A stretch of 22,965 nt of DNA from Halocafeteria seosinensis (taxonomy: Eukaryota > Sar > Bigyra > Bicosoecida). The notes beneath the pieces are model-generated. The model saw only the letters and a program-made list of their open reading frames with translations, was not told where the DNA came from and made no database searches. The position numbers were made by a program, and so were the translations under genes. This document shows, in pieces, positions 6,235 to 17,591 of the stretch. The stretch lies in the NCBI GenBank assembly GCA_001687465.1, contig LVLI01000646.1:1-22965 (forward strand). Reading direction: 5' to 3'. Within the stretch, counting starts at the first letter, position 1. The number at the start of each line of letters is the position of its first letter.

Positions 6235-8809
6235 CTAACGTTGCCCAACACACCGAATTGCCTGTACTGGCACTTTGATGTACCGGTGCCTTCGATGTAA
6301 GATACGTCTCCGTCTGAAGGGTCTTAATAAATCCAAGGCGTCAGAGCATGAGCCGTCCCGAGAGCCTGTGGGCGGGGTAGGAAGGCTATCGGGAGAAGTA
6401 TCAGGATAGGTATTTTTCGATGGTGATATACAAGGAGAGGATATCCCTGTTGGTGTACTCCAAACGCTGATAGTCGCCGGACTTGCCGTTGGACCCATTG
6501 ACTCGAATACTTGTAGCAGTTGAAAGCGCAAAATGGGCAAAGCGTCACTACTATTGACAGACCACGTTCCGTTGTCCCATCGCTGTGCACCATCATAGTG
6601 ATACAGTTGACCCCGTATATCATCTAAATCACCTGAATTGCCAAACTCGTCCACAGCGTTCTCTCCGACGATTTTTACTGCTTCACTAGAGCCACTATTG
6701 TACACAGAATAGAGCACTTCAATACTACCACGTCCTACTGCGTTTATGCCTCCAATGATTCCACCAGAATTTTCTTCATGCTTCACATGTCCCGATGCAT
6801 ATGTATTAGCAATATGTACATTGCCTTGTATCTGCTCCCCAGTAATCCCTCCCGTGTTTTCGCCATCAATGTCCCCCCGGGTATAGCAATCCACAATGTG
6901 TACTTGACCCTTGCCATTTCCTGCAGCAAACCCTGTAATCCCGCCACTGTTTTCCCCATGAACATTTCCTGTGGAGTATGATTGTGTAATATATACGCTA
7001 CCATGATCCCAACCAGCGGCACCTCCACTTATACCGCCGGCTGCATGTCCTTCTATAGCCCCCTTGGAGTGACACTGTGTGATATTAACAATTCCATCCT
7101 CTCTTCCGACGCTGTGGCCAGTGATCCCACCTGCATTAAGACCCTGAATTCTCCCCCACGAGTATGAGTTCGATATCTTGATTTGGCCGTGGTTGCGTCC
7201 TACTTCGCGACCACATATCCCACCAGCGAATCTACCAATATCTCCTGTTGAACTGCATGAATGCAAAACAATATACCGCTGATGTTTTCGAACAATGAAT
7301 CCACCATCCATGGCAGTTGTTCCGTCCCTAACGTGCACATTGCGAACCAAAGGTGTTTTATTCAGGGAGTCAATGCTACCGTCATTATCTATAATCTCGA
7401 AAAGTCCGTGGAAGCCAGTAACGCCCTTTAAGTCAAAGATGTTTCCTTTCCCATCGAATATCTCATTCGCAGCAAGAGAGATGAAAGTTTCAGCATCGTA
7501 ACCTTGGCCATCCCAATTGAGGGAAGCACAGTCCATTTGGAATAGATTCTCACCGGGAAAGTACCGAAAACAAGTCTCATTCCCAGCTTGAATTGCGCTT
7601 CGCAAGTCGGAAAAGGCTATTATTTTGTTTGGGAATGCCAATAGCAAATATAATGTTCCCCGGACGACTCTCTTCAGCGAGAGACGGATGGATACCTGTC
7701 GAAGTCGCTGTTGCCTAACCCTTCGAGTGAGTCTCATCCTAGGGGATGGGCTCATGACCATCCGAACTTCATCGGAAAGCGTGCAATTGTAATCGCGCTT
7801 CACGCTCAAGCTAGACTCCACTCGCACGGATACAGTGCAGATTATCACCAACAGCAGTAAGCTGGCATCACATTGAATAGCTTCGAGATTGCTCTTCGTC
7901 GGAGCAACAGTTGACCTAGTATATACTCTATCTTCTGTCCTTCCATAAACGAAGTTCATACGATGTGACGCGGAAAAAGGATTGGTGAATCCAGATGCGG
8001 GAACAGCTACTCCGTAAAAATTCGCAAGCGCCGCATTAGTTAACCGGCAGACTTGGGGATAGAGCGAGGCATGATGGACCACTTTATCAAAATCCATTAT
8101 CCCGGAGAACCACTCATATGGCAGTGTCCCCGATCGCAGCATTGCACGCGTGAACGCTGCGAAATTCCCCGAGCACTTGGTATCGGGGCAGCACCATAAG
8201 AAATTGATACCAGCGGCCCCAATCGAGCATAGGTAGTTTATAGGGTCCACAGCCGAATCCAGCACCCTTAGTTTGACTGTAAATAAAATAACACCAGACA
8301 ATGTGTTGTCTTTTGAAGGCTTGGATATATCCATGCCAAACCTGACCAGCGGACACAGGTACGGATAAATGAACTTTGAGCGAAGACATCCGAAATATGG
8401 GTAAAAGAAGCTTCCTCGCATGCAGGGACGATTCGTCTTGCACGATTCCCTCTCATGAGTAATCAACCGTCGGCTCAGCATTGAGTATGGACGCCCGTCT
8501 AGATTAAGCGCCAACTCTTCTTCGGAATCCGACAACCAACACTGCGTTTTCCGAGGTCCTCCACCGTCTGCATCTCCAAAGCCAATATAGTGCAATATCC
8601 AACACAGCAAGAAAATCCTTAAATAGTGCGACACACAAAGGAACCTGGTGGAACTTACCAGTAGGAGCAGCGGGGGATTTTGGTTGCCCCGCCAGTTTCC
8701 TGGCTTCTGTTGAGGGGAAGCTCCATCCTCCGGCTTGTATCAGTGCAATGCTTAAACAAAGCATGTACCTTTGACATTTTCCTTTCATTTTTCTCTTTGC
8801 TAGTCCCAC
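6235..8809 (-). CDS. Secreted GLUG-repeat beta-solenoid protein
   Basis: Two exons on the minus strand: 8809-8659 and 8567-6235, with a 91-nt intron (GTAAGT...ATGCAG, phase 1), giving 827 aa. Exon 1 codes a basic start followed by a hydrophobic segment (YMLCLSIALIQAGGW), a likely signal peptide. Residues about 50-280 are Cys-rich and unmatched. Around residue 285 there is another hydrophobic stretch (ASLLLLVIICTVSV), perhaps a membrane segment. From about residue 380 an F-x-GNI-like entry leads to six GLUG-type repeats (about 490-670), each GGI-x-G followed by a beta strand and N/D-x-Y/C, for example GGITGFAAGNGKGQVHI. The C-terminus is Ser/Pro/Thr-rich, then basic. GLUG repeats form beta-solenoids in adhesins and cell-surface proteins. 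Its role is probably extracellular or cell-wall. The C-terminal 40 residues could contain an unseen intron. Confidence 0.75.
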
Positions 8810-9783
8810 CTCTGCTTCTCACGTCCTAATCCATGGAAAGGCGGCGCGCATCCACCTGTTGTTCTACGTTCCACTGTTGACAGTTCTATACTGTAGTTCT
8901 ATGCAGTGAAAATAGTTGCTCCTCTTCGGGGACTCTCTCGTTGTTACTGCAATAGCTTTGGAAGAAGATAGAAAAAAGGAGATTGTGAAATGACAGCATT
9001 CCACCCAAACGACTTGCAATGCGATAAATGCACACTAAACTTCAGTGCAGTGCACAAGCCGGACATACAGTGGTGTAGTGTAGAAACAAAAGGGCATACA
9101 TCATGGGACGGGTAAACGTACTCACCCTGAGGACAGATGCAATGACCGAAATTTTGCACCGGTATTTGTTAGTGTTTCCTATGCTTCTGGCAACTCAATT
9201 GCTTACCCGTTGTACTACCACTGTACTGACCCTACCGATAACAGGCTGGAGGAGTCAGCGGAAATGTACAGCACAAATATTTCGTCGACATGACACTTGC
9301 AAGCAAACACTGCTGCAGTGTCACTGCACCTGGGAAGCTCCAGATACCCACAGCGCATCCAAGATGTAACGGAACAATCCCGATTTTTCGTAGGTGGTGG
9401 CTCTGGTATGTTGTGCCCGTTGACTCACAGGCTGAGTCGCGGCATCCATGCTGCACCGGTAACACACTGTGTCGATATCGACCTGGGCATCGTTCAGTTC
9501 ACTCGGCATGGTGATAGGCTACAACGACTAAGCGAGACAGCTTCAGCAAATTTTAACTTGTACTTTGAGCTCTCATGCTCACGGCTGCGAGATCCTGCGG
9601 ATTCCTGCCAGCAGATCTTCACCTTCACAAACATAAAACGAGCTCCTTTTTGGGCTCTGCCAATTGCATGTCCATGATGTCCATTACGATGGTTTGGCCA
9701 CATGATAATTCCACGTCGGAGTGCATCTACTTTTAGTCCTGCGAGAATGGAGTGAGACAGAGTTTTGTCTGATTTGATCCACC
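8810..9783. promoter_or_regulatory. Divergent intergenic region
   Basis: 974 nt between two genes transcribed away from each other, so it must hold both promoters. I see no TATA-like box in a clear position and no supported gene. Several overlapping open frames on both strands (9103-9703) have no domain signature and look like chance. Confidence 0.4.
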
Positions 9784-10537
9784 ATGGCTAATGTTCAGGG
9801 CGATTCAGGTGCTGCCACCGATATTGACCTTGTTTTCGTCTCCCAGGGGGATAAACTCGTCAAAGAATGGTTCGGAGACAATAGTAGATCCTCATCTTCG
9901 GCTTCGAACGCCACCTTAGACGCGGCCAAAGAGCATCTTTCTGAAGAGGACAGGAAGGAATTCGAGCACCAGCAAGCTGAACAGAAGCGTCAATTAGACA
10001 AATTACACCAACAGCTTCGGGACAGACATGGACGGCAAGGCTTAGGATCCTCCGGGAAGAGCCAAAAACAACAGACTGTACGTCATGCCTTCATACCACT
10101 GAACATGTGAAGTATACTAACTGTACTGCTACAATTGTATGTTTCCTTCCAGGCGGATGGCAGAGCACCGGAGTCATCAGCACAACTGCAGATGCTACAA
10201 AGGAGACTGAAATATGACAGTCGAAAAAGAGGCTTGCAGGGAGAATATAAAAGCCTACACTCTACGAATATGAACTCAAGAACCTCCCATGGGGGCAACA
10301 ATGATGATTCATCATCTGACTCAGACTCAGAGGAAGACAGGTAAGTTATTTGCTTTAGTTTTCAGACTAGATGGTCAATCCGACATGTCTGTTCATCTCC
10401 ACAGCCGGTATAATGCCATCTCTCATAGGGTTAGTGTGGGGTCTTCGACCGCTAAAGCGAAGGATACAGATGACCTGAAGGCAGCACTCATCCAAGAAGA
10501 GCGCCGAAAGACGACGGCGAAGAAACGGAAGCACTGA
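9784..10537 (+). CDS. Small charged Ser/Asp-rich protein, three exons (possibly DUF3245-like)
   Basis: Join 9784-10077, 10153-10340, 10405-10537, giving 204 aa. Introns are 75 nt (GTACGT...CCAG, phase 0) and 64 nt (GTAAGT...ACAG, phase 2); the frame closes cleanly at TGA. The start ATG has a good context (ACC ATG G). The N-terminus is hydrophobic/acidic with KEWFG, then a Ser tract. Next comes a long charged coiled-coil region (EEDRKEFEHQQAEQKRQLDKLHQQLRDR, shown here only to mark its extent as residues about 60-87), a basic middle, an acidic serine run DDSSSDSDSEEDSR, and a Lys/Arg-rich tail (KKRKH) that looks like a nuclear localisation signal. The E/D-rich 'ESR' then basic tail recalls the uncharacterised DUF3245 family, but I am not sure. 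Likely nuclear or nucleolar. Confidence 0.7.
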
Positions 10538-11486
10538 TCCCAAGGAAGGAAAAATTGACTGCATCAGTTGGCAAAAATTTCAGTGGAAAATCTACAGTGT
10601 GAAGAGAAGCATCATCTTCTTGCTTCAGGGGCCGGTGCTTGGTAGTGATGCTACTGTTACTTGAGGCGTCTGCGACAATAGCAGGACGCACTTATTTGTT
10701 GCCTCGAGCTAGGTAGAAGGACAGATAGGCCTTCAAGCGGCTCTCTTCGATTCGCTTTTCTCTTGATGTCGATCATTTCGGAACTCCTCGGATAGGCATC
10801 CGTGAAACACACGTGCAATTCCCCCACCTACTTTCGCCGGCTATAACAAGTGTTGCTGTGACATATCGATATTGACTACCTACGTAAGAGACAAAACACG
10901 ATGATTCAGTCTTTGTGACTTGACCAATGAAGACTACACGGCTTAGTCTACATAGATTTGTTAAGCAAAACTGGTTGAACCCGTCAAGTTTAAGAGCTAC
11001 TGCCGCAGGCGCTGAGACGTTGAAGCAATCATGTTCATTTAAGGTCCGACAAGATCATGGTCAGTGATTAGAATTCTAGTGCTGTCGCCACAACGTGTCA
11101 AGCTCCGATGCCGCTAGCAGCGAGGCTTGTAGCCTATGAGTTCTACAATTAATAATGTGACAATTGAACGTTTCCAAAAAGCACAGGTAAAAAAGTATCC
11201 AGATGGACAACTTAACAAAACCCACCGTGGATTTGAGCTGGTGTAAGTTTTACGCATCCCAATACTATGCTGTACAAGTATACCGCTAGGTATGTATCCT
11301 CGTTGCGGTCGTCTTTTCTTCCGGTGGGCTATCTGTCGCGTGTGGGTGTGTGTGCCACTAACAAAATGCAAAATTACATGGTAATTGATTTACAAAGTTT
11401 CTGTTCCCGCTCCCTGTTAATACACCGCTGGAAAGGTACGTTTGTGACAGGAAGTGAAGTACAACGTATTCTTGTTGACACAAGAA
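10538..11486. other. Convergent intergenic region, no gene seen
   Basis: 949 nt between the stop codons of two converging genes. It should hold both 3' UTRs and poly(A) signals. The open frames present are short, without domains, and overlap on both strands. I see no RNA gene or repeat. Confidence 0.4.
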
Positions 11487-12552
11487 TCACTCTCTTTTAA
11501 TGGGACTGAATACTGGGAACACAAACACTTTAACTGCAAAGAAAGAAACAGCACCCGCTAGGAGTCCGAAAGCTACACACGCCAGACCTACATATCCGAA
11601 GTAGAAAGCGCTTCGGAAACCGGTAATACTTGTCTGGAGAAAAAGATAAGTAACATAAAGAAAGACATACACTCCTGCTGACGAGCCAGAGAGAAAACTT
11701 GTCCACTGCCATCCGCCATCGGTGTCCCCCAATCTAAGTTGTAGGTATGTCAACATAACGGAGACACAGCATGTCACAACAATAAAGAGTAAGTAGACAA
11801 TCAACAAGTATCCAGAGCTCGGATATTGCCTCTGCACAACCATGTCATGCAATGGTAAGGCAACGCTTCCACACGGAAGTAGTCCTCCAGATAAGGTCGC
11901 GCCCCACTTAACCATAACGTGCGACTGCGTCCCAGCAGGTTTCCGTGGCCTGTTCGACACAAACTGGTGAGTTTCATTGACTCCTAAAGATCGCTCATAC
12001 AACCACCTTCCCGCAAGAGCACCGCTGCACGCTAAGGGAAGAGAGACACATAGCCACACTGAGAACAGAAAGACCAAAAGAGATCCCGGTATAGTATTAG
12101 CTGGTTCCAAGTACACCATCATGGTCCTGAGGCTCAACGCGATTGACAAGAACGCTAGAGGGAGCATACCAGCGGTTAACAGTGTAACCCAAGCCCAGTG
12201 CTTAGCCGGTCCACCATCTTGTGCAACTTGCGCTTTGTAGAGGACAACACTAATAAGACTAGACGCCGCTGATGTTATCACATAACAAACCATTAACACA
12301 AACGACATGTCAGCGGAATACCCTAACACAAGAGGCTCTGTCACCTGAATGGTCAGGATGGCCAACACCAGAAGTCCCAGCTGAGAACCTGCTCCTACAA
12401 GGGAGACCAGCAATTCATATGCAGGAGGTCGTCCCAGCGTGTCCGCATGGGGGTGGTGCCATCGTTTCCACCACGGTTTTTCTCGTAACATGATGTTTCG
12501 GAATGGCACAACCGAGTTTCGGCACGACACTGAATCCCCCCTTGCCCTCCAA
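11487..12552 (-). CDS. TM9-superfamily (nonaspanin, TM9SF3-like) membrane protein, N-terminus missing or unresolved
   Basis: The frame from a plausible acceptor (TTTGCAG, exon from 12552 with a 1-nt phase) to TAA at 11487; the first internal ATG-like start would give about 345 aa. It matches the C-terminal membrane half of TM9SF/EMP70 proteins: an N-terminal WKRWHHPHADTLGRPP corresponds to the 'GWK-x-VHGDVFRPP' motif, followed by LLVSLVGAGSQ, then eight hydrophobic helices, WQWTSFLSGSSAGVYVFLY, FYFGYVGL, and an end of SPIKRE similar to the family's KIY-x-x-VKID tail. TM9 proteins sit in Golgi/endosome membranes and help sort transmembrane-segment cargo. The usual luminal domain of about 250 aa and the first helix were not found in the 2 kb upstream, so either there are small exons I cannot see or the copy is truncated. 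Confidence 0.8.
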
Positions 12553-14609
12553 CTGCAAAGGTTACATGAACAAGAGTGTTGATAAGCGTGGAGGTCAGTA
12601 ATGTAGGGCCTAAGGCGTGAAGATCCCCTTACTACTGAGCACAGATGCAGTTCCTTTACCCGGCAGGCGATAAATATACCTACTCACGGGATCAAGAAGA
12701 CGCGTCGATTTCCTTGCACGGGTGAGAGTCACATACAAACCGTCTCTACAAATCATTGTACGAATGTTCATCCCATATCAACGATGAGAAAACCGAACAT
12801 TGTTGGAGGACGAAAGAAAGAGTAAAAAAAGCAAACTTTTCTGTCACCCGACTTGGTTACGCTGCCATTCTGAAGTGCGGACCTGTTGCTGGGCCGTTAG
12901 TACCACCGGAGCGTAGCAAAACATGCCTTACATAGCCGTTTGACATATGTGCTTAAGCAGCCTACCTCCTGCGGTGATGTCGGGAAGTAGAACAGGTGAG
13001 ATTGCAACCTCCCCAACTCGTACAAAAGCCCAATCAACATAGGAAGAACTGATATGATCAACATCTTGCTGCAAACTTCTGCAGCAGCAAATCCCTCGAC
13101 GACTGAGATGTTCAGTCTTGGAACAACGTGGGCCGGCATCGCCGCCACACACGTTTGCTTCCACAACTGCAGAGGAACCACGGTGCTAGTACCAAGTCAG
13201 TTCTCTGAATATAGAGCAACCCAATCATCGAATGAGCAGAACGGCCGCGCTGTCGTTCGGTTTGCCCTCCTTTACTCGTAGCTGCATTTACCTCAACGCG
13301 GAACACTCAATGCGTAAGACCCTAAGTTCGGAGGAAATTCCTCTTGTTTTCCGTACCAGCAAGAAGGCATTCATGTGCACGATTGTGGGGCTCTTAGACG
13401 ACACATCTCTGGGCTGTTTGAGGGGTGTCAGGCTGCTGTCAAGCATCCTTGATATCGATCAGTGCGTCTAAGCGATAACATTGAAGACACCCATGCAAAA
13501 AATACATGCATGCTTAATTTCATTTGCTGAACATGTCTCTGTTGTCCCAATCCCCGTTCTCTCATCCAAGAGCCTCACATTCTGTGCCGCTTTGAGAATA
13601 TCGCAAACTCTGCCTGTAATATGTAATTAAATGTAAAAGGTATTACGGAGGATACATACATATTCTGAATTATACCAAACAATCCATAGCGCAGCTGTTC
13701 TTTGGTATTGATTTTGACACTGAAGCTCTGTTACTGAAGCTTCCGCAGAGGAGATAATTATTGCTTCCGCAGAGGAGATAATTATTAGGTTGAAGTTAGT
13801 GGCGGTGCTCCGCTGCACGGTGCCCCCAGCCTACCGAACAGCTTAGGCGCAGTCGAAGATCCCTGACAAACAGGACCGGATCCGTCACCCTGAGATTAGA
13901 CGGCCTATCATACAGCTCCTTCAAAAAGGTGAGCGCTTTTGGGCCCATCCCTCCGTAGGCTTGTAGACATTCGGAATGAAGAGCTTCTCCGCCTCCCTTG
14001 CCAGCTGGAAGGCCAAAGAGGCACTATACACGTAAGAGTAGTGAAAATGAATATACAACGCAAAAAAATTGGAATTGGTTTCCGCATAATAGCGTGTGAT
14101 ACTCTATAGATCCTGAAACATGCGCGGAGAGGCGCGGACAGCGGATTCGCGGGCTCTGAGCGGAGCGGAGGATTCTTAGGTAACATCCACCTGTGCGCAA
14201 ACCGCTGTGAAGCACAATGAGGCCAGGCCCTCAGTCAATCATTAGAAGATGTCTGGGTTGGTTCAGTGTGTTTTGTATTTGTATGGATGTATCCCTAGCA
14301 AGGTATCAGAAGAAGCGTCCTAAACAGCGAACGAAGGCTTCATTAGAGAGGGACGTTTAAATCAGGCCCTTTCCACCCTCGGGAGCCGCTAAGTGGATAC
14401 CTGAATCTTGCGAATGCCTGGTGAATTAAGTATTTCAAGAGCGTATCCACCGTCTTTGTCGATCGTTTCTCAACATTCTCTCGTTTTGGGTGAACATCGT
14501 ACCCAAACAACGTCGCAAAAGCTGGGTATCTTGTGTTGCTTCGTCGAGCGAGAATATTCTTCGTTTGTGGAACTCAGCATCAAGTGGTATTCCAATTTGA
14601 TAACATGAG
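12553..14609. other. Unresolved 2-kb stretch between TM9 gene and GHKL gene
   Basis: No supported gene. It must contain the 5' region of the minus-strand TM9 gene and the promoter of the plus-strand gene at 14610. A minus-strand open stretch near 12897-13181 has a hydrophobic run (MLIISVLPMLIGLLYELG) and a GT after GGAG, which might be an exon, but it does not resemble the TM9 luminal domain or first helix. A perfect 24-bp tandem duplication lies at 13739-13786. Confidence 0.35.
13739..13786. repeat. Perfect 24-bp tandem duplication
   Basis: The unit GCTTCCGCAGAGGAGATAAT plus TATT occurs twice back to back (13739-13762 and 13763-13786) with no mismatch. No gene overlaps it convincingly. It is probably a recent slippage or repair product. 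Confidence 0.9.
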
Positions 14610-17183
14610 ATGAGCATTATGTCGGCGGATTTGAAATTTGTCACAGAACAGCTACATAATGTCTACCCTCCCGTCCCCTGTAGGAAAGCACTGCCAGAAC
14701 CTCCCAGAGAATTCGTGCAACGCAAGTCTCTGAACATGACAGCCGAATACATGTCTTCTTCAGACGACTTTAGACGTCACCGAGAACTGATACAGAATTG
14801 GAGAGATAGATGCATCGAGCTAGCTGAGGAAGTGACTGACGGATCGTGGCAACAAGTAGTTACGTTACAGTCGGAAACATATGATAGGGGAGCTATTTTT
14901 GCCTTGGTGTGCCCTGAATCACCCACAGGTCTCCAACAAGTGTGCTTAGGGCACATCATTGCTCAACTCGGGGCAGATGGTCATTCATGCGACGTGGAGT
15001 TTGTAAATCACGACACTATTCTAAGTCCCAAGGTGCTTACACTGGGATACAGCAAAAAGCGATCAAAGTCTTCGGCTGGTCAATTTGGCGAAGGGATGAA
15101 GGTCGAAATCAACGCTCTCGTCGCAAATGGCGCAGCGGTCTCAGTACAAACAGGGCATTATAGTTGGACGTTTAACCATATCACTGTAGATGGTGAAGGG
15201 GCCGACTCCGTAAGAGAACTTTGTGCGCATGCTCGTCGACTTCCAAGCCCAACTCCAGAAACGTCTATTTCTGTGAATAAAGGTCCACTATTCAACGTAG
15301 ACAAGTTCCTCTTTCTCCAACCGAAGTACTGGCAATATCGACGTGAGGTTTTCCAAGGAGTTGAATTGGAAGTTGAGGTGTTGTTTGGGGCCGATTGGGC
15401 ACGCCACGTGTACTGTCAAGGAATTCACATCATGTCCACGGACTCGCTATCGAAGACCGGCCTGAACTTCTTGGAAAGCACCCGTAGAAGCGACCTGGGA
15501 ATGGGGCGGGACAGGAATTCTGTTGCCATTTCCCATATCATTTGGCACCTCCCTCACTCTGTTGAGCAGCTGTATCGTCATGAGTTGTTGAAGGATGGCT
15601 ATTCGGACGGTACAAGAGTCTTTGAAAGAAAAAACAGTATGCACCGTACTAGATTCATCGTGAGGGGCCTTCTCCAGGAAATGTCAGACACCAACGACCA
15701 TACAGATGGGCTGATCAGGGGTCTACGGTTCTCACAGGGCTCGCAATTTTTCAACATTCTCCTTGAGATCCTTCAAATTGAGTGGAACGGAACGGTCGAC
15801 GCTGTTCAGGAAGATCCCAAAAGAAATGTTCCTGTCATAAAAGATTCGAAGGAGGCAAAGCAGCTATATTACATCCAGTTTCCTCGAATATACGTGAGTC
15901 AAGGGCTTTTGTGTTTGCTCAAGAAGGCCAGTCAATGCCCGACTTTGGAACAGGCGTGGGAGCAGAAAAAACAGGATCTTCTTGCCCTCCCATACTGGAA
16001 TGAGGCAGGAACAGATCCCGAGGCATGTCAAATAGAAGGGCGTCTCAATGATATTGCTTGCCGGTATTTTCAGCTTAAGCCACACCAAATACTCTTTAAG
16101 AAGTTACCAGACACCCAGGAAAGTCAGTCTCTAGATCAGATAATTTTCCAGCTAAAGGGTCCTGATGGCCAATCATTTTATGTTGTCAACGGCACTTTTC
16201 TGCTGTCCCGGCCTTTTGCTGAACGTGTTCATCAGCGTCAGAAGAAAGATGAGGATATTTCTTGCCAGGCCAAAGGGGGCTCTTGCGGATGCCTGGTTAC
16301 AGCATTTATGACAGGGTTCATTGAGGCGATAGCAGGTACAAACGAAATGGAAAGAAACAGGCTAAATAAGCTGCTTTTGAGAGAGGGGATGGCAGCAATA
16401 GGACGCACGCAAAGTAGCCCGACTAACGCCCTGCAAACAGAGAACCGCGGCTCACCGATAGGTGCTGGAGGTAACGCTGAGGAAACGAGTGACCGGCACT
16501 CGACAGTGCAGGCCGAAAATGGCTTGTCATCCTCGCACGCTAGCGATGAACTGGAACAGACAATCGTAAAAGACCAGCGTCAGCAGGACAACAATGCGTC
16601 ACAGCATGCAGCGTCCGCCGACGAGGTCCTGAACCGGTGCCTCAGTAGTCTGAGGGATGTAAATTTCGAATGCCTTACCACTCTTAGCTCGCCTCACCCG
16701 CCGACGAGAGAAATCACCCTTCGTGATGGATGCAAAGAACTTGTGAGACTCGAATCCAGAGCTGTCGGCGGACACATAATTCAAGTGCGTCAGGATCGGC
16801 GAACACCGGAGCTGCGTACCGATGACGTGCAAGCCTTCAGGAATTTAATTTATGAGCTGCTTGTTAATGTGTTTAAAGTCGATCCGGGAAAAGGCGAAAC
16901 TTGCTTTACCATTTTCTGGGACGATACGCAAGGCACCATTGCTTTCAACAAAGGACGCGGAAACCTGGCATTCAATCTCTTTTACTTTAACAACCGGTCG
17001 CCCCGAAGGAAAGCATATCAATATTGGAGTATTGTTATTGCTCATGAGCTTGCGCATAATGTGGCCAAGAACCACAACAAGGAGCATGAATATGCTGAAG
17101 AACTGCTTCTGTATGCCGTGATGGATTCACTTCATAAATACCTCAATATTGTGACACCTAGTACCGACACGCTCGACGGATAA
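14610..17183 (+). CDS. GHKL (HATPase)-domain protein with C-terminal HELAHN, Nov/sacsin-like
   Basis: 857-aa single-exon protein. Residues about 100-200 carry a Hsp90-type GHKL fold signature: LGYSKKRSKSSAGQFGEGMK (145-164) is the 'G-x-S-x-K...G-x-FG-x-G-x-K' nucleotide-lid motif seen in Nov/sacsin and fungal DUF3684 proteins, followed by a strand ending HYSWTF. A Cys-rich patch (GGSCGC) and a low-complexity Ser/Gln/Asn linker lie at about 580-680. The last 130 residues match the C-terminal module of the same family: GTIAFNKGRGNLAFNLFYF, YWSIVIAHELAHN (HELAH at 812-816), with two further His downstream (822, 826) that could complete a zincin-like site. Expected role: an ATP-dependent chaperone-like or clamp protein. 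The E-x3-N 'N-box' of GHKL ATPases is not obvious; the aligned region reads AQLGADG. MSAD (codon 4) is an alternative start. Confidence 0.7.
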   Translation: MSIMSADLKFVTEQLHNVYPPVPCRKALPEPPREFVQRKSLNMTAEYMSSSDDFRRHRELIQNWRDRCIELAEEVTDGSWQQVVTLQSETYDRGAIFALVCPESPTGLQQVCLGHIIAQLGADGHSCDVEFVNHDTILSPKVLTLGYSKKRSKSSAGQFGEGMKVEINALVANGAAVSVQTGHYSWTFNHITVDGEGADSVRELCAHARRLPSPTPETSISVNKGPLFNVDKFLFLQPKYWQYRREVFQGVELEVEVLFGADWARHVYCQGIHIMSTDSLSKTGLNFLESTRRSDLGMGRDRNSVAISHIIWHLPHSVEQLYRHELLKDGYSDGTRVFERKNSMHRTRFIVRGLLQEMSDTNDHTDGLIRGLRFSQGSQFFNILLEILQIEWNGTVDAVQEDPKRNVPVIKDSKEAKQLYYIQFPRIYVSQGLLCLLKKASQCPTLEQAWEQKKQDLLALPYWNEAGTDPEACQIEGRLNDIACRYFQLKPHQILFKKLPDTQESQSLDQIIFQLKGPDGQSFYVVNGTFLLSRPFAERVHQRQKKDEDISCQAKGGSCGCLVTAFMTGFIEAIAGTNEMERNRLNKLLLREGMAAIGRTQSSPTNALQTENRGSPIGAGGNAEETSDRHSTVQAENGLSSSHASDELEQTIVKDQRQQDNNASQHAASADEVLNRCLSSLRDVNFECLTTLSSPHPPTREITLRDGCKELVRLESRAVGGHIIQVRQDRRTPELRTDDVQAFRNLIYELLVNVFKVDPGKGETCFTIFWDDTQGTIAFNKGRGNLAFNLFYFNNRSPRRKAYQYWSIVIAHELAHNVAKNHNKEHEYAEELLLYAVMDSLHKYLNIVTPSTDTLDG

Positions 17184-17591
17184 CCGCAGCGCTATCTGGT
17201 TTTAAGTACCGCCAACTGAAGTTCATGAACCCTGGACTGGTTGCAAGTTGCAACTTGCATGCCCTAAAAACTAAGTGTACCCCCCAGTCCTGTCTAGCAG
17301 TGACTATACAATGTAGTGTGAGTACAGTATAACGAGGTATACTGTAGGAGTATGTATGAATACATGGTACGACTAGGAATCACCGCCCGGCGCGAAATAG
17401 AGTAACATCATTAGTCTATACAGTAGTGAGAATACAACTGCGCAACGCGCTATAGCCCGCACTTCCTCCCCCGTTGTGAAGTTGACTTTGCCACAGTCAT
17501 TCATGTTGATAGGGGATTGTTGTGGCATGCCAGCGACCATCCATTCATACTTGAGTGTCATCTAATGAAATGACGTAGTGGCTTCTCGGTA
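17184..17591. other. Intergenic region with two inverted repeats
   Basis: 408 nt between two plus-strand genes, with no coding potential. TGCAAGTTG/CAACTTGCA (17242-17259) is a perfect 18-bp palindrome. TACAGTATA (17323-17331) and TATACTGTA (17338-17346) form a 9-bp stem with a 6-nt loop. These may be a 3'-end signal of the upstream gene and a promoter element of the methyltransferase gene. Confidence 0.55.

Noticed and set aside
9103-9703. Several overlapping open frames on both strands
   Set aside because: They mutually overlap, lack domains and lie between two divergent promoters.
12719-12765. Possible upstream TM9 exon on the minus strand reading GLYVTLTRARKSTRLL before a GTGAGT donor
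   Set aside because: It has a plausible donor but no resemblance to the TM9 luminal domain or first helix and no clear acceptor.
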